Of a DNA stretch of 64,000 bases, positions 10,281 through 20,388 are shown piece after piece. The first letter of the stretch is position 1. Every line of letters starts with the position of its first letter. The notes under the pieces were generated by a model. The model saw nothing but the letters and a program-made list of their open reading frames with translations. It had not been told where the DNA came from and searched no databases. The DNA is from Mesorhizobium sp. LHD-90 (lineage in GTDB: Bacteria > Pseudomonadota > Alphaproteobacteria > Rhizobiales > Rhizobiaceae), in assembly GCF_030929505.1 (NCBI RefSeq), contig NZ_JAVFVV010000011.1, positions 62,001 to 126,000 on the forward strand, in the 5' to 3' direction. A program made the position numbers and the translations under genes.

Positions 10281-10756
10281 TCGACCGGCGCGCCTGGCGC
10301 ATGCGCAAGCTTCTGGACGGGGATCAACCAGCGGCGCATTGGCCCGCAGGCATAGGTGTCCGCACGCTGAATACGCCTGCCGACGCCAAGGCCGTTCATG
10401 CGCTGTTGCTTCGCGCTTACGACGGTGACGAGGACATCTTTCCGTCCGCCGAGGACTGGTGGGCGCGGTTTTCCGGCGATCCGGAGTTCGACCGCGACCT
10501 GTGCTTGCTAGCCTTCGACACAGAAGGCCAACTGGCCGGCGTTGCACTGTGCTGGACGAGCGCTTTCGTGAAAGACCTCGCCGTGCGCGCCGACATGCGC
10601 AGGCAGGGGCTGGGCGAGGCGCTGCTGCTGCACGTCTTCTCGGTCTTCCGGGCGCGCGGGGCTGCGCATGTCGACCTCAAGGTCGAGCTCGACAATGAGC
10701 CGGGGCTCAGACTCTACCGGCGCTGCGGTATGGTGCATGTCCCGTGGGAAGGGTGA
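10277..10756 (+). CDS. GNAT family N-acetyltransferase
   Basis: A GNAT fold can be followed through LCLLAFDTEGQLAGVALCWT (beta strands), FVKDLAVRADMRRQGLGEAL (acetyl-CoA pyrophosphate loop, R/Q-x-x-G-L-G type) and LDNEPGLRLYRRCGM (the conserved C-terminal N...Y...GF-like segment). The acceptor is unknown. Two starts are possible: TTG at 10277, whose last bases overlap the stop of the upstream transglycosylase gene (TTGA), or ATG at 10301. I chose TTG because the coupled overlap is typical and the extra eight residues are protein-like. The gene ends facing a luciferase-like oxidoreductase gene on the other strand. Confidence 0.75.
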   Translation: MIDRRAWRMRKLLDGDQPAAHWPAGIGVRTLNTPADAKAVHALLLRAYDGDEDIFPSAEDWWARFSGDPEFDRDLCLLAFDTEGQLAGVALCWTSAFVKDLAVRADMRRQGLGEALLLHVFSVFRARGAAHVDLKVELDNEPGLRLYRRCGMVHVPWEG

Positions 10757-10760
10757 GGGC

Positions 10761-10784
10761 GGCAGCGTGAGGTTTCACGCCGCC
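10761..10784. terminator. Hairpin between convergent genes
   Basis: GGCAGCGTGA (10761-10770) pairs with TCACGCCGCC (10775-10784) across a four-base loop with a single A-C mismatch. It lies where the GNAT gene (+) meets the oxidoreductase gene (-), whose last codons it includes. No strong T-run follows, so bidirectional termination is only a guess. Confidence 0.3.
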
Positions 10785-11776
10785 TTGGCCATTTCCTCGT
10801 GCACCTCGGCCAGAATCTCGAACGAGCGCTTCCGCGCCGCGTGATCGAAAATCTGCGCGGTCACCATCAGCTCGTCCGCGCCGGTGCGGCGGATGAAGGC
10901 GTCGAGGCCCGTCCGCACGGCCTGCGGCCCGCCGACGATGGAGCAGGACAGCGCCTGGTTGAGCATGGTGCGCGCCATCGCATCGAGCGTCTCGCCATAG
11001 TTCTCGACGGGCGGCGGCAGTTTTCCCGGCCGGCCGGTGCGCAGGTTCACAAAAGCCTGCTGCAGCGAGGAAAACAGCAATTTCGCCTCGGCGTCGGTGT
11101 CGGCGGCGAAAACGTTCAGGCCCAGCATCAGATATGGCTTTTCTAGATACCCGGAGGGTTGGAGCTGGGTGCGGTAGATGTTGATCGCGCTCTCCATTTC
11201 CGCCGGGGCGAAATGCGAGGCGAAGGCGTAGGGCAGACCGAGAATGGCGGCGAGCTGCGCGCCATAGATGCTGGAACCAAGGATCCACACCTTCACGTCC
11301 TCGCCCTCGCCGGGCACGGCGCGCACATGCTGGGTCGGCTGCGCCGGCCGGAAATAGGCCATCAGCTCGATCACGTCGTTAGGAAAGCCGTCGACGCCGG
11401 CCTCGAGATTGCGGCGCAGGGCGCGGGCGGTCGCCATGTCGGTGCCCGGCGCGCGGCCAAGCCCGAGGTCGATGCGGCCGGGAAACAGCGCCGAGAGCGT
11501 GCCGAACTGCTCGGCGATCACCAGCGGCGCATGGTTGGGCAGCATGATGCCGCCGGCGCCGACGCGGATTTTGCTGGTGCCCGCCGCGACATGGCCGATG
11601 ACGACCGAGGTCGCCGCGCTGGCGATGCCCGGCATGTTGTGATGCTCGGCCAGCCAGTAGCGCTTGTAGCCCAACGCCTCGGCGTGGCGCGCGAGGTCGA
11701 GCGTGTTGGCGAGCGATTGAGAGACGCCGCTGCCTTCGGGCACGGGCGAAAGGTCGAGGACGGAAAGCGGCACCAT
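10775..11776 (-). CDS. LLM class flavin-dependent oxidoreductase (MsnO8/YhbW-like)
   Basis: A 333-residue bacterial luciferase-like monooxygenase that would use FMNH2 or F420-type flavin. The start [18 protein letters not shown], then [16 protein letters not shown] and [20 protein letters not shown], with [12 protein letters not shown], are hallmarks of the MsnO8/YhbW subgroup rather than the alkanesulfonate or F420 groups. The C-terminal segment [19 protein letters not shown] is the typical flavin-phosphate binding part. The real start is the ATG complementary to 11774-11776. The open frame continues further upstream only as codon-bias noise. The substrate is not predictable. The AI-2E-type permease gene lies 62 bases upstream on the same strand. 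Confidence 0.9.
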   Translation of the reverse strand: MVPLSVLDLSPVPEGSGVSQSLANTLDLARHAEALGYKRYWLAEHHNMPGIASAATSVVIGHVAAGTSKIRVGAGGIMLPNHAPLVIAEQFGTLSALFPGRIDLGLGRAPGTDMATARALRRNLEAGVDGFPNDVIELMAYFRPAQPTQHVRAVPGEGEDVKVWILGSSIYGAQLAAILGLPYAFASHFAPAEMESAINIYRTQLQPSGYLEKPYLMLGLNVFAADTDAEAKLLFSSLQQAFVNLRTGRPGKLPPPVENYGETLDAMARTMLNQALSCSIVGGPQAVRTGLDAFIRRTGADELMVTAQIFDHAARKRSFEILAEVHEEMAKAA

Positions 11777-11838
11777 GGGCGGAAATCCGGTGGAAGGAGT
11801 TCCGGATATAGGAACGCCCGTGGCCGGCGCAAACCCCG

Positions 11839-12990
11839 TCAGGAGGGTCGCTTCGCCTCCGCAGCGTCCTCCACCGCCTCCTCGAACGTCTGCTGGGCGG
11901 CGAGAAAATTGCCGACATGGCGCAGGCTGTCGAAATGATCGCAGAACACCTTGATCACGACCAGGATCGGCACCGCGATGAGCGCGCCGACGAAACCCCA
12001 GAGCCAGGACCAGAAGGCGACCGCGATGAAGATCGCCACCGCGTTGATCTCCAGCCGGCGGCCGACCACCAGCGGCGTGACCAGTTGGCCCTCGATAACG
12101 TTGCAGAGCACCACGAAACCGGGCGCCAGCAGCGCGTAGGACAGGCTGTCGAAGGTGATGATCGAGATCGCCGCGACCAGCAGGATAGTCGTGGCGGCGC
12201 CGATATAGGGCAGGAAATTCAGCAGCATCGCCGCCACGCCCCAAACCAGCGGCGTCGGCATGCCGATCGCCCACATGCCGAGCCCGACCGCCAGCCCCAG
12301 GCCGGCATTGATCAGCGTGACGGTCAGCAGATAGCGCGAGATCTCGCGCTCGACGTCGTAGACGACACGCAGCGCCCGCTTCTTCTCGCTCATGCGCGCG
12401 AAGGACTGCACGATCTTCTCATAGAACAGCGTGCCGGACGCCAGCAGGAACAGCGAAAGCACGAAGGTCACGGCGACCGTGGTCGCGCCGGAGAGCAGGT
12501 TCCCGGCCGCCTGCGAGACGATGCCGGGCTGCGCGACGACCACCTTCTGCAGGCCGGGCTCCTGCGCGGTCTCGGCCACCCGGTCGACCTGGTTGAGGAT
12601 TTCGAGCAGCCTTTCGAAAGGATGCCGCAATTCGGTCAGCCGCTCGCTGAGCTTGCGCATGATTGACGGCCAATCGTTCGCCAACGCAATTACCGGACCG
12701 CTCATGAAATAGCCGATGGCGCCCACCACCGCCACCGACAGGAACACCAGCATCGTGGCCGAGACGACTTCCGGCACGCCATGCCGCCGCAGCAGCCGCA
12801 CAATCGGCGTCAGCATCAGCGCCAGCATGAAGGCAAGGATGACCGGCATGAAGAAGTCGCGGGCGAAATACAGCGCGTAGACCAGCGCAAACAGGAAAAT
12901 GCCGATCAGCAGCGAGCGCATCAGGCGCGTGTCGGATGCGGCACGCGCCATGTCCGGCGCTTCGTCGCCGGATGATATTTGATCTGACAT
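11839..12990 (-). CDS. AI-2E/PerM family membrane transporter
   Basis: A 383-residue inner-membrane protein of the AI-2E (PerM, UPF0118) family. After a short polar N-terminus ([13 protein letters not shown]) come two paired hydrophobic helices near residues 25-75. Next is a soluble middle portion (about 85-150, with [16 protein letters not shown]) and four to five further helices. The signature segment [20 protein letters not shown] precedes the final helices. Family members export autoinducer-2 or act as Na+/H+ antiporters, so the substrate is open. The start is the ATG complementary to 12988-12990; longer in-frame extensions lack hydrophobic or family features. Confidence 0.88.
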   Translation of the reverse strand: MSDQISSGDEAPDMARAASDTRLMRSLLIGIFLFALVYALYFARDFFMPVILAFMLALMLTPIVRLLRRHGVPEVVSATMLVFLSVAVVGAIGYFMSGPVIALANDWPSIMRKLSERLTELRHPFERLLEILNQVDRVAETAQEPGLQKVVVAQPGIVSQAAGNLLSGATTVAVTFVLSLFLLASGTLFYEKIVQSFARMSEKKRALRVVYDVEREISRYLLTVTLINAGLGLAVGLGMWAIGMPTPLVWGVAAMLLNFLPYIGAATTILLVAAISIITFDSLSYALLAPGFVVLCNVIEGQLVTPLVVGRRLEINAVAIFIAVAFWSWLWGFVGALIAVPILVVIKVFCDHFDSLRHVGNFLAAQQTFEEAVEDAAEAKRPS

Positions 12991-13075
12991 CGGATCCCCC
13001 AAACACCGGCGCCGCAGGGGGCGGCACGCCGCTGTGCCGGCATAAACGCCGGGAGAGTGCCCTAGGTTCCGCTGC

Positions 13076-14134
13076 TTAGCCGGCGGCGCCGGCCAGTGCC
13101 GGCGGCGTGGTCGTCTCCCGGCGCACCAGCGGCGCAACCTTCGTGCCGTAAAGCTCGATCGCCTTCATCAGCCTGTCGTGCGGCATCAGGCCGATCGCCA
13201 TCTGCAGGAGGAAACGGGTGTTGCCGAAAATCCTGTGCATGGCGACGATCTTTTCCGCCACCGCTTCCGGATTGCCGACGAACAGCGCGCCTTCCGGCCC
13301 GCGCGATTGGTCGAAATGGGTGCGGCTGGTCGGTCCCCAGCCGCGCTCGCGGCCGATGCGGTTCATCACCTCGGCCTGCGGGCCGTAAAAGTCCTCGGCG
13401 GCCTGCTCCGTCGTCTCGCCGACGAAGCCGTGGACGTTGAGGCTGGTCGCCAACGTCTTCGGATCGTGCCCGGCCCGCGTGGCGGCGCGCCGGTAGAGGT
13501 CGAACAGCGGTGCGAAGCGGGCCGGTTCGCCGCCGATGATGGCAAGCGCCAGCGGCAGGCCGAGCACGGCGGCGCGCGCCACCGAGTTCGGCGTGCCGCC
13601 CACCGCGATCCAGATCGGCAGTATTTCCTGATAGGGGCGAGGATAGACGCCGCGGTCGTTGATCGGCGCGCGCAGCCGGCCGGACCAAGTGACTTTTTCG
13701 CTGTCGCGTAGCTTCAGCAGCAGGTCGAGCTTTTCGGCAAACAGTTCGTCGTAGTCGCCGAGATCGTAGCCGAACAGCGGAAACGATTCGATGAAGGAGC
13801 CGCGGCCCGCCATGATTTCGGCGCGCCCGCCGGAAATCAGGTCGAGCGTCGAAAACTGCTGAAACACCCGCACCGGATCGTCCGACGACAGCACGCTGAC
13901 GGCGCTGGTCAGCCGGATTCTCTTGGTGCGCTCGGCGGCGGCCGCCAGCGCCACGGCGGGCGCGGAGGCGATGTAGTCCGGCCGGTGATGCTCGCCCAGC
14001 CCGAACACATCGAGCCCGACTTGGTCGGCCAGTTCGATCTCCTCGATCAGGTTGCGCATGCGCTGGTGGGGCGAAAGCTTGCGCGTCTCGGGACTGGGAT
14101 CGAGGTCGGCAAAGGTGTAGAGGCCGAGTTCCAT
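13076..14134 (-). CDS. LLM class flavin-dependent oxidoreductase
   Basis: A 352-residue luciferase-like monooxygenase, clearly distinct from the one at 10775-11776. The N-terminus [19 protein letters not shown], the [19 protein letters not shown] motif with its HH pair, and [20 protein letters not shown] define the group often annotated as nitrilotriacetate-type or F420-like oxidoreductases in rhizobia. GGAAG lies eight bases before the ATG at 14132-14134, which favours this start over one 15 codons upstream. The substrate is unknown. A promoter should lie in the 14135-14365 gap, which also faces the next gene divergently. Confidence 0.9.
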   Translation of the reverse strand: MELGLYTFADLDPSPETRKLSPHQRMRNLIEEIELADQVGLDVFGLGEHHRPDYIASAPAVALAAAAERTKRIRLTSAVSVLSSDDPVRVFQQFSTLDLISGGRAEIMAGRGSFIESFPLFGYDLGDYDELFAEKLDLLLKLRDSEKVTWSGRLRAPINDRGVYPRPYQEILPIWIAVGGTPNSVARAAVLGLPLALAIIGGEPARFAPLFDLYRRAATRAGHDPKTLATSLNVHGFVGETTEQAAEDFYGPQAEVMNRIGRERGWGPTSRTHFDQSRGPEGALFVGNPEAVAEKIVAMHRIFGNTRFLLQMAIGLMPHDRLMKAIELYGTKVAPLVRRETTTPPALAGAAG

Positions 14135-14365
14135 GAAAGCATCTTCCGGCTGAGAAAGGGTTCGTGCTGACTTAGTCATCGGCCGGTCACGCCGCCAGTC
14201 TCGGCTTGCTGAACAGTCCTTCTCGCTGCCGCGACGGCAGGGCGAGACGTTTCGCCGCTGCAACAGTGCAGATTTTCATGGGTGGCATACGCGATTGGCG
14301 CTTGATCTGGCCACAATCGTGCGTATTTAAGCGGCGCGTATCGACTGACACATCGAAGGCGAAAC

Positions 14366-14782
14366 TTGGCACTCTACAGGGAAAAAGACATCTTCGAACG
14401 CCGCGGCGCGGCGAACGAGGCGAAGAGAGCATTGCTCGAACGGTTCAAGGCGCGGCCGTCGGAAGACGATCCGCAGGTGCTCGCCCGCAAGGCGGAGCGG
14501 CAGGCCATACTCGAGGCGCGCGAGAAGCGCGCTATCGAAAAGGAAAAGCTGCGCAAGGAGCGCGAAGCGCTCGAGGCCGCCGAACGGGCCAAACGCGAGG
14601 CGGAAGAAGCGGAACGGCGCAAGCTCGAGGAAGAGCGTCTCGCCGCCGAGGCGAAAATCCGCGAGCAGCAGGAAGTCGAGCGGGTCGCGCTTGAACTCGC
14701 CGAAGAGGCGGAGCGCAAGGCCAAGCGCGACGCCCGCTACGCCGCCCGCAAGCAGCGCAAGCGCGGCGGCCGCACCGGCTAA
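14366..14782 (+). CDS. Charged coiled-coil protein, DUF6481-like
   Basis: A 138-residue protein starting at TTG (encoding M-A-L-Y-R-E-K-D) with GAAGG upstream. After a conserved head (DIFERRGAANEAKRALLERF) the rest is an extended Glu/Lys/Arg/Ala helix, predicted to be a coiled coil. It ends in a basic RKQRKRGGRTG tail. I recall an uncharacterised proteobacterial family numbered DUF6481 with the same head; that assignment is from memory. No catalytic residues are visible. The basic tail could bind nucleic acid, but that is speculation. A strong terminator follows. Confidence 0.75.
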   Translation: MALYREKDIFERRGAANEAKRALLERFKARPSEDDPQVLARKAERQAILEAREKRAIEKEKLRKEREALEAAERAKREAEEAERRKLEEERLAAEAKIREQQEVERVALELAEEAERKAKRDARYAARKQRKRGGRTG

Positions 14783-14806
14783 GCCTTCCGAGGCTTTCCA
14801 AAATAT

Positions 14807-14840
14807 GAAAAGCCGGAGCGCGCCCGCGCCCCGGCTTTTC
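14807..14840 (+). terminator. Rho-independent-type terminator
   Basis: GAAAAGCCGG at 14807-14816 pairs with CCGGCTTTTC at 14831-14840 over a GC-rich loop, with T residues in the 3' arm. It sits 25 bases past the stop of the coiled-coil protein gene and before the convergent gdx gene, so it may act on both strands. Confidence 0.7.
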
Positions 14841-14922
14841 GGCTTGTCCGAATGATACTTGTTGGCGGCGGCCGGCCGCCGGTCGATTTGCGGCCGTGAC
14901 CGGCGGCCGCCGAGCGCAACCT

Positions 14923-15237
14923 TCAAGCCACCAGCTTCAGCCCAACAATGCCGGCCACGATCAGACCGATGCAGGCGAGCCGCAGCGCCGTCGCCGGCTC
15001 GCCGAGCAGCCAGATGCCGAGAAGGGCCGTGCCGACCGTGCCGATGCCGGTCCAAACCGCATAGGCGGTGCCGACAGGCAGCGTCTTCAGCGCCAGGCCG
15101 AGCAGGCCGAGGCTGACGATCATGCTCGCAACTGTAAGCAGCGACGGTGTGAGGCGCGAAAAGCCGTCGGTGTATTTGAGGCCGATCGCCCAGCCGATTT
15201 CGAACAGGCCGGCGAAGAACAGCAGGATCCATGCCAT
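14923..15237 (-). CDS. gdx: Guanidinium exporter Gdx (SugE), small multidrug resistance family
   Basis: A 104-residue protein with four transmembrane helices and both ends near the membrane. It belongs to the Gdx branch of the SMR family, which exports guanidinium in exchange for protons as an antiparallel dimer. The conserved membrane glutamate is in [19 protein letters not shown] (E13). The sequences [18 protein letters not shown] and [12 protein letters not shown] are diagnostic of SugE/Gdx rather than EmrE. AAGGAG lies just before the ATG. A mini-ykkC riboswitch overlaps the leader, which directly supports guanidinium as the substrate. Confidence 0.95.
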   Translation of the reverse strand: MAWILLFFAGLFEIGWAIGLKYTDGFSRLTPSLLTVASMIVSLGLLGLALKTLPVGTAYAVWTGIGTVGTALLGIWLLGEPATALRLACIGLIVAGIVGLKLVA

Positions 15238-15245
15238 GGGGAAAA

Positions 15246-15305
15246 CTCCTTATGGCGGGCCGTCCCGACCGGTTCTTTGGGATAGCGCGAGGTCGTCCCC
15301 GCGCG
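15246..15305 (-). promoter_or_regulatory. Guanidine-II (mini-ykkC) riboswitch controlling gdx
   Basis: Reading the minus strand, hairpin 1 is CGCGGGG-ACGA-CCTCGCG (15303 to 15286), seven pairs with one G-U. Hairpin 2 is CGGG-ACGG-CCCG (15267 to 15256). Both carry the ACGR tetraloop that defines mini-ykkC, and they are separated by 18 bases. AAGGAG, the ribosome-binding site of gdx, lies at 15251-15246, directly after the second hairpin. In the known class, guanidine binds both loops and frees the ribosome-binding site. Seen directly: the two loops and the geometry. Known from the class: the ligand. Confidence 0.92.
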
Positions 15306-15310
15306 ACAGG

Positions 15311-15339
15311 CATATAAGACATCTGGCGGTTTCGGGCAA
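15311..15339 (-). promoter_or_regulatory. Promoter of the riboswitch-gdx transcript
   Basis: On the minus strand TTGCCC (15339-15334) and TATATG (15316-15311) are separated by exactly 17 bases. Transcription would begin about seven bases later, immediately before the first riboswitch hairpin. The fit with the leader start supports the call. Confidence 0.6.
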
Positions 15340-15510
15340 TGTCGCCAGCGCATGGCTGTCCGGCGCCGACGGCAAATCCGCGACTTCGACGGGCTTGACC
15401 TCAGGCTGGTAAACCCGTTTGAAGCGGGGGCCTGACGGATCGCTGCCGCGACCGGGGCAAAACAATCGTCCGGCGATCGATCTCCAGACCGCCGGCAAAG
15501 CGGGGAACTG

Positions 15511-16446
15511 ATGCCGTTTCGCATCGTCTTCATGGGCACGCCGGAGTTCTCCGTGCCAACGCTGCGGGCCCTGGCCGAGGCCGGGCACGAGATTGCCTGC
15601 GTCTATACCCAGCCGCCGCGCCCGGCGGGCCGGCGTGGGCTCGACCTGACCCCGTCGCCGGTGCAGTGCGAGGCGGAACGGCTAGGTCTCGACGTACGCT
15701 GCCCGATTTCACTGAAGCAGCCGGCTGAACAGGAGGCGTTTGCCGCACTCGGCCCGGATGTCGCCGTGGTGGTCGCCTACGGCCTGCTGCTGCCCCGCGC
15801 GATCCTCGACGCGCCTCGCCTCGGCTGCTTCAACGGCCATGCCTCGCTGCTGCCGCGCTGGCGCGGCGCGGCTCCTATCCATCGCGCCATCATGGCCGGC
15901 GACGAAGAGACCGGCATGATGGTGATGAAGATGGAGGAAGGGCTCGACACCGGGCCGGTCGCCGCGACGGCGCGCGTGCCGATCGGACCCGACATCACCA
16001 CCGGCGAGTTGCACGACCGGCTGAGCGAGAAGGGTGCGGCGCTGATGGTCCAGGCGATGGCCGAGCTGGAAAGGGATTGGCTGGTGCTGACCCCTCAGAC
16101 CGAGACGGGCGTCACCTATGCGAAAAAAATCGAAAAGGCCGAGACACGCATCGATTGGAACCTGCCGGCGGCCGACGTTCACAACCGTATTCGCGGCCTG
16201 TCGCCCTTTCCGGGCGCATGGTGCGAATTCCATCTCGCCGGCAAGCCGGAACGACTGAAGCTGCTGCGCTCGACGTCAGCCGAAGGCTCCGGCGCGGCGG
16301 GCACGATCCTCGACGACAGTTTAAGCATCGCCTGCGGAACCGGCGCAGTGCGCCTCGTCGAAGTGCAGCGCGCAGGCGGCCGCGCCGTGACGGCAGCGGA
16401 ATTCCTGCGCGGCGCAAAACTCACGGCCGAGGAGAAGCTCTCGTGA
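15511..16446 (+). CDS. fmt: Methionyl-tRNA formyltransferase
   Basis: A 311-residue cytoplasmic enzyme that formylates initiator Met-tRNA using 10-formyl-THF. [14 protein letters not shown] and [11 protein letters not shown] open the Rossmann-like domain. The active-site strip [19 protein letters not shown] (about residues 106-124) keeps the catalytic Asn and His, and the third residue is the Asp in [10 protein letters not shown]. The C-terminal OB-like domain follows ([20 protein letters not shown]). ATG 15511 gives normal length. In many relatives def lies directly upstream, but here the upstream gene is gdx and no def is in the window. The stop overlaps the GTG start of a GNAT gene. Confidence 0.97.
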   Translation: MPFRIVFMGTPEFSVPTLRALAEAGHEIACVYTQPPRPAGRRGLDLTPSPVQCEAERLGLDVRCPISLKQPAEQEAFAALGPDVAVVVAYGLLLPRAILDAPRLGCFNGHASLLPRWRGAAPIHRAIMAGDEETGMMVMKMEEGLDTGPVAATARVPIGPDITTGELHDRLSEKGAALMVQAMAELERDWLVLTPQTETGVTYAKKIEKAETRIDWNLPAADVHNRIRGLSPFPGAWCEFHLAGKPERLKLLRSTSAEGSGAAGTILDDSLSIACGTGAVRLVEVQRAGGRAVTAAEFLRGAKLTAEEKLS

Positions 16447-16943
16447 GCGGGTTCATCGTAAGGCCGGCGACCGAGGGAGATCGCGATGCCATCCATGCGC
16501 TGGTCGAGCGCGCTTTCGGCCAGAAGCTGGAGGCCGATCTCGTCGATCGCCTGGTGGCCGACGGTGCCGCCATCCTCGAACTGGTGGCAGAACGCGACGG
16601 CCGGATCGTCGGCCATGTGCTGTTTTCGCGGCTGATTGTCGAAAGGGACTCCTCGTCCTTCGCGGCGGTAGCGCTGGCGCCGCTCGGCGTCGATCCCGCC
16701 GCGCAGCGGCAGGGCATCGGCGCCGCACTTGTCGAGGAAGCGCATCGCCGCCTGGAAGCTGCCGGCGAAAAACTCTCCGTCGTGCTCGGCGATCCGGCCT
16801 ATTACGGCCGCTTCGACTACCGGCGCTCCCTGGCGGCAGGATTTTCCAGCGACTACCAGCATGAGGCCTTGCAGGCGCTTGCCTGGGGCGATGCGCCGAC
16901 GACCGGCCGCCTGGTCTATCCCCTCGCCTTCGCGGAGTTGTAG
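16443..16943 (+). CDS. GNAT family N-acetyltransferase (YhbS-like)
   Basis: A 166-residue GNAT enzyme. GTG at 16443 overlaps the fmt stop (GTGA), so translation is coupled. Visible segments are [22 protein letters not shown] (first strand/helix), [32 protein letters not shown] (acetyl-CoA loop R/Q-x-x-G-I-G) and [15 protein letters not shown]. The last is a mark of the YhbS/COG3153 subgroup. The substrate is unknown. It sits between fmt and truA, which are usually adjacent. truA begins four bases after its stop. Confidence 0.88.
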   Translation: MSGFIVRPATEGDRDAIHALVERAFGQKLEADLVDRLVADGAAILELVAERDGRIVGHVLFSRLIVERDSSSFAAVALAPLGVDPAAQRQGIGAALVEEAHRRLEAAGEKLSVVLGDPAYYGRFDYRRSLAAGFSSDYQHEALQALAWGDAPTTGRLVYPLAFAEL

Positions 16944-16947
16944 GACC

Positions 16948-17715
16948 GTGCCGCGCTATCGCCTCGACATCGAATACGACGGCAGCCCTTACGCCGGCTG
17001 GCAGCGGCAGGACGGACCGCACTCCGTGCAGGCGGCGATCGAGCAGGCGATCCAAAAGTTCTGCGGCGACACCGTCAGCCTGCGCGGCGCCGGGCGCACC
17101 GACGCCGGCGTGCACGCGACCGCCCAGGTGGCGCATGCCGACCTGACCAAGATCTGGCCGGCCGACACGGTGCGCGACGCAATCAACGCCCATCTGCACA
17201 GCGCCGGCGAGACGGTCGTCGTTGTTGCAGCCTCAGTCGCGAACGCCGACTTCGACGCGCGCTTCTCGGCGACCGGCCGCCGTTATCTATACAGGATCCT
17301 CAACCGCCGCGCCCCGGCCGCACTGGAAAAGCATCGCGCCTGGTGGGTTCCGAAACCGCTCGACGCCGACGCCATGCATGCCGCCGCGCAGCGCCTGGTC
17401 GGCCTCCACGACTTCACCACCTTCCGATCGGCGCAATGCCAGGCCGACAGCCCGGTTCGCACGCTCGATGGGCTCGACGTCAGCCGCAGCGGCGATCTCA
17501 TCGAGGTGCGCGCCGCCGCCCGCTCCTTCCTGCACAACCAGGTCCGGTCCATGGTGGGGTCGTTGAAGCGTGTCGGCGAGGGCGGCTGGAACGCCGACGA
17601 CCTGACGGCCGCGCTCGCCGCGCGCGATCGCGTCGCCTGCGGCCAGGTCGCGCCGCCCGACGGTCTTTATCTTGTCGGCGTGGAGTACGGCACGGAGAGT
17701 CCCAGAACACCCTGA
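16948..17715 (+). CDS. truA: tRNA pseudouridine(38-40) synthase TruA
   Basis: A 255-residue enzyme that isomerises uridines 38-40 of the tRNA anticodon arm. The start is GTG at 16948, giving [20 protein letters not shown]. The catalytic aspartate lies in [12 protein letters not shown]. Further motifs are [23 protein letters not shown] and [13 protein letters not shown]. Length is normal. The last 49 bases overlap the 3' end of the convergent membrane-protein gene. Part of the fmt-GNAT-truA transcription unit. Confidence 0.96.
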   Translation: MPRYRLDIEYDGSPYAGWQRQDGPHSVQAAIEQAIQKFCGDTVSLRGAGRTDAGVHATAQVAHADLTKIWPADTVRDAINAHLHSAGETVVVVAASVANADFDARFSATGRRYLYRILNRRAPAALEKHRAWWVPKPLDADAMHAAAQRLVGLHDFTTFRSAQCQADSPVRTLDGLDVSRSGDLIEVRAAARSFLHNQVRSMVGSLKRVGEGGWNADDLTAALAARDRVACGQVAPPDGLYLVGVEYGTESPRTP

Positions 17716-18272
17716 AGCGCCAGGAGCGCAACCAGCGAGGCGATGAACATGCCGGTGAATACGGCCGTCGCCACCGCCGGCCCGCGGCCGATCGCGGCGT
17801 TGGTAAGGCGCCAACTGAGCACGAAGACTAGGCCATAATAGAGGAAAACCAGAAGCGTGACAAAATCGTCCGACACCGGAAGCAAGCTGACGAGAATGAT
17901 CGGGACGCTCATCCAGGCCAGGACGACCGAACTCCAGTTCGAGGCGACCACATAGGCGACGAAGCGGTCGCCGAGGCCCGCCCTCCGGGCGACCAGCGCG
18001 AAGCCGAGCAGTGGCAGCAGCCAGATGCCGAAATCGCGCACCGCCAGACGCAGGACGACACCGGCGCGCGAGATGCCGCCCACATCGCCCGCCCATTGGT
18101 CGGCGGACGTGGCCCAGCCGAGAATCATCGCCGGCAGCGCCACCGCGATGGAGAAGAAGGAATTCCAGAAACCATCCGCCGACAGGTCGAGCGCGCGCAA
18201 TCCGTCGGCCTTGCCCGTCATCAGCCGCCAGGCGCCGGTCAGGCCGTTCTGGATCTCCTCGGCCGACAGCAT
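17667..18272 (-). CDS. Conserved-looking integral membrane protein of unknown function
   Basis: A 201-residue protein with about five hydrophobic segments, including [63 protein letters not shown] and [19 protein letters not shown] polar N-terminal stretch ([21 protein letters not shown]) precedes them. I do not recognise a named family. It starts four bases after the dapE stop, so it is probably co-transcribed with dapE. Its 3' end overlaps truA tail to tail. No catalytic motif is visible. Confidence 0.8.
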   Translation of the reverse strand: MLSAEEIQNGLTGAWRLMTGKADGLRALDLSADGFWNSFFSIAVALPAMILGWATSADQWAGDVGGISRAGVVLRLAVRDFGIWLLPLLGFALVARRAGLGDRFVAYVVASNWSSVVLAWMSVPIILVSLLPVSDDFVTLLVFLYYGLVFVLSWRLTNAAIGRGPAVATAVFTGMFIASLVALLALQGVLGLSVPYSTPTR

Positions 18273-18276
18273 CGTC

Positions 18277-19464
18277 TCATCCGAACCAGTCGCGCAGGAA
18301 ATGCTGGTAGATCTGGGTCAGCGTCTCCAGGTCGGCCAGTGCCACCCGTTCGTCGACCATGTGCATGGTCTTGCCGACCAGGCCGAACTCGACCACCGGG
18401 CAGAAGTCCTTGATGAAGCGCGCATCCGAGGTGCCGCCCGAGGTGGAGAGCGCCGGCGTCCGCCCCGTGACCGCGCCGATCGACCCCGACAGCGTGCCGA
18501 TCAGCCGGTCGTCGCGGGTCAGGAACACATGGCTCGGGCGGTCGCGCCATACCAGATCGAAATCGACCCGCCCTTTCCGGCCCGCCCGATACTTTGAACG
18601 CCCGGCGGCCTTGTCGAGGCGGTTGTGGATCTCGGCCTGCAGCGTCTCGGCCGTCCAGGTGTCGTTGAAGCGGACGTTGAACACCGCCGACGCCTTTGCC
18701 GGAATGACGTTGGAGGCCGGATTGCCGACATCGACGGTGGTGATCTCCAGATTGGTCGGCTGAAAATCCTCGGTGCCCTTGTCGAAGACCGGGACCAGCA
18801 GCGCGTCAAGCAGAGACATCAGCCCGCGCACCGGATTGTCGGCAAGGTGCGGGTAGGCGACGTGGCCCTGCCGGCCGTTGACGGTGACGACGCCGGACAG
18901 CGAGCCGCGCCGGCCGATCTTGATCGTGTCGCCGAGCGCGTCCGGATTGGTCGGTTCGCCGACGATCGCCGCGTCCCAGGTCTCGCCGCGCGCCGCCGCC
19001 CAGTCGAGCAATTTTGTCGTGCCGTTGATCGACGGCCCCTCCTCGTCGCCGGTGATCAACAGCGACACCGAGCCCAGCGGCGCTCTTCCCTCGGCGACCT
19101 CGCGCGCCAACGCGGCAACGAAACAGGCGATGCCGCCCTTCATGTCGACGGCGCCGCGCCCATACATCTCGCCATTGCGCACCTCCGCGCCGAAGGGCGG
19201 CGCCGTCCAGGCGGCCGCGTCGCCCACCGGCACCACGTCGGTATGGCCGGCGAACATCAGATGCGGGCCGTTGCCCGAACGGCGCGCGTAAAGATTCTCG
19301 ACATCCGGCGTGCCGTCTTCCGAAAAGGTCGGGCGGTCGACCGAAAAGCCCATCGGCGCAAGCATCGCGGCAAGCGCCGACAGCGCGCCGCCTTCCGCAG
19401 GCGTCACCGACGGGCAGCGGATCAGTTGCGCGAGGTTTTGGGCGGGATCGGTGGGCAGGGTCAT
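18277..19464 (-). CDS. dapE: Succinyl-diaminopimelate desuccinylase
   Basis: A 395-residue zinc amidohydrolase of the M20 family that makes LL-diaminopimelate for lysine and peptidoglycan. [13 protein letters not shown] carries the first metal His and Asp. [14 protein letters not shown] has the bridging Asp. [12 protein letters not shown] supplies the catalytic Glu pair, and [12 protein letters not shown] lies near the C-terminal metal His region. The start is the ATG complementary to 19462-19464 ([11 protein letters not shown]). The upstream in-frame extension is not family-like. It forms a two-gene unit with the downstream membrane protein. The 288-base gap upstream shows no gene. Confidence 0.96.
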   Translation of the reverse strand: MTLPTDPAQNLAQLIRCPSVTPAEGGALSALAAMLAPMGFSVDRPTFSEDGTPDVENLYARRSGNGPHLMFAGHTDVVPVGDAAAWTAPPFGAEVRNGEMYGRGAVDMKGGIACFVAALAREVAEGRAPLGSVSLLITGDEEGPSINGTTKLLDWAAARGETWDAAIVGEPTNPDALGDTIKIGRRGSLSGVVTVNGRQGHVAYPHLADNPVRGLMSLLDALLVPVFDKGTEDFQPTNLEITTVDVGNPASNVIPAKASAVFNVRFNDTWTAETLQAEIHNRLDKAAGRSKYRAGRKGRVDFDLVWRDRPSHVFLTRDDRLIGTLSGSIGAVTGRTPALSTSGGTSDARFIKDFCPVVEFGLVGKTMHMVDERVALADLETLTQIYQHFLRDWFG

Positions 19465-19752
19465 GTGGATCGAAGACTTCAGGAAAAACTGTTTGCAGTC
19501 AGTGCGGCTTCGCCCCACGCAAGTCAACGAAAAGCAAGGGCGTTTTGTGGCGAGGTCCGATCGATGGCGGGCTCTGGCCCTGCTCCCGGTCGATGCCAAA
19601 GTCCGCTTGGTGCGGTACAGAGCCTGTGCAACCTGGCCGTTAACCGGGCGAAAACCATATTTATGCGAGGCGCCTGCGCATTCGTGTCGTTCAATCATTC
19701 GGCAAGCGACGGGCACTAGCGTTCGGTGCGACCTGGAACGAGAATCGATGCC

Positions 19753-20388
19753 ATGCTGGACAAGGTCATGGAACCGGCTGTCGGCACGCCATTGCTGACC
19801 ATGACGGAAGCGCGCGCCCTTGAACCGGGCAACGGCGCGCTGGCGATGCTGCGCGGCTGGGTCGAGACCTATCTAATGAGCAGCCATCCGGATCTCGGCC
19901 GCGCCGGCGCCGTCTGCCCCTTCACCAAGCAGGCGGCGAAACTCGACCTGGTGCGTCTCGCCATCTGCGAGGCCGGGCCGAAGGACGAGGAAGCCGCATT
20001 CGCCGTCATCCGAAAAGGTTTTGCCGACCTGGAAAAAATCCCCTGCAAGCCGTCGTTGAAAATTTTCCGCACGGTAATCGTCGGCTTCCCCAATTGCGGC
20101 ACGCCGGAGGGCATCGACATGCTGCAGCGGGTGCAGCGGCGGCACAAACTCTATTCGCTCGCGCGTTTCCGCATGATCGGCTTCATGCATGCTGAAAACG
20201 ACGCGCCGGGCCTGTGGAACCCGGAATTCCGGCCGCTGCGCGCGCCGCTGCCGGTGCTCGCCATCCGCCATCTGGTCGAGCAGGACGCGCCGTTCGCCGC
20301 ACGCCATCCGCTGCTGATGGCGCCCTATCTGCTGCGCTTCCCGCTCGCCGGGCCGAAGCGCCTGCTTGCCTATATGCGCGGCGGATGA
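19753..20388 (+). CDS. Uncharacterised protein resembling DUF6875 family
   Basis: A 211-residue soluble protein starting at ATG 19753; a GTG nine codons upstream is an alternative. Notable segments are [40 protein letters not shown] and [21 protein letters not shown]. The CPF and His/Asn-rich stretches recall an uncharacterised family that I believe is DUF6875, from memory only. No signal peptide or membrane helix. Its stop overlaps the start of the next gene (ATGA), so the two are translationally coupled and probably act together. Confidence 0.7.
   Translation: MLDKVMEPAVGTPLLTMTEARALEPGNGALAMLRGWVETYLMSSHPDLGRAGAVCPFTKQAAKLDLVRLAICEAGPKDEEAAFAVIRKGFADLEKIPCKPSLKIFRTVIVGFPNCGTPEGIDMLQRVQRRHKLYSLARFRMIGFMHAENDAPGLWNPEFRPLRAPLPVLAIRHLVEQDAPFAARHPLLMAPYLLRFPLAGPKRLLAYMRGG

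Noticed and set aside
14923-15237. Assignment as a drug/quaternary ammonium exporter (EmrE/QacE type)
   Set aside because: Sequence marks and the guanidine riboswitch point to the Gdx branch.
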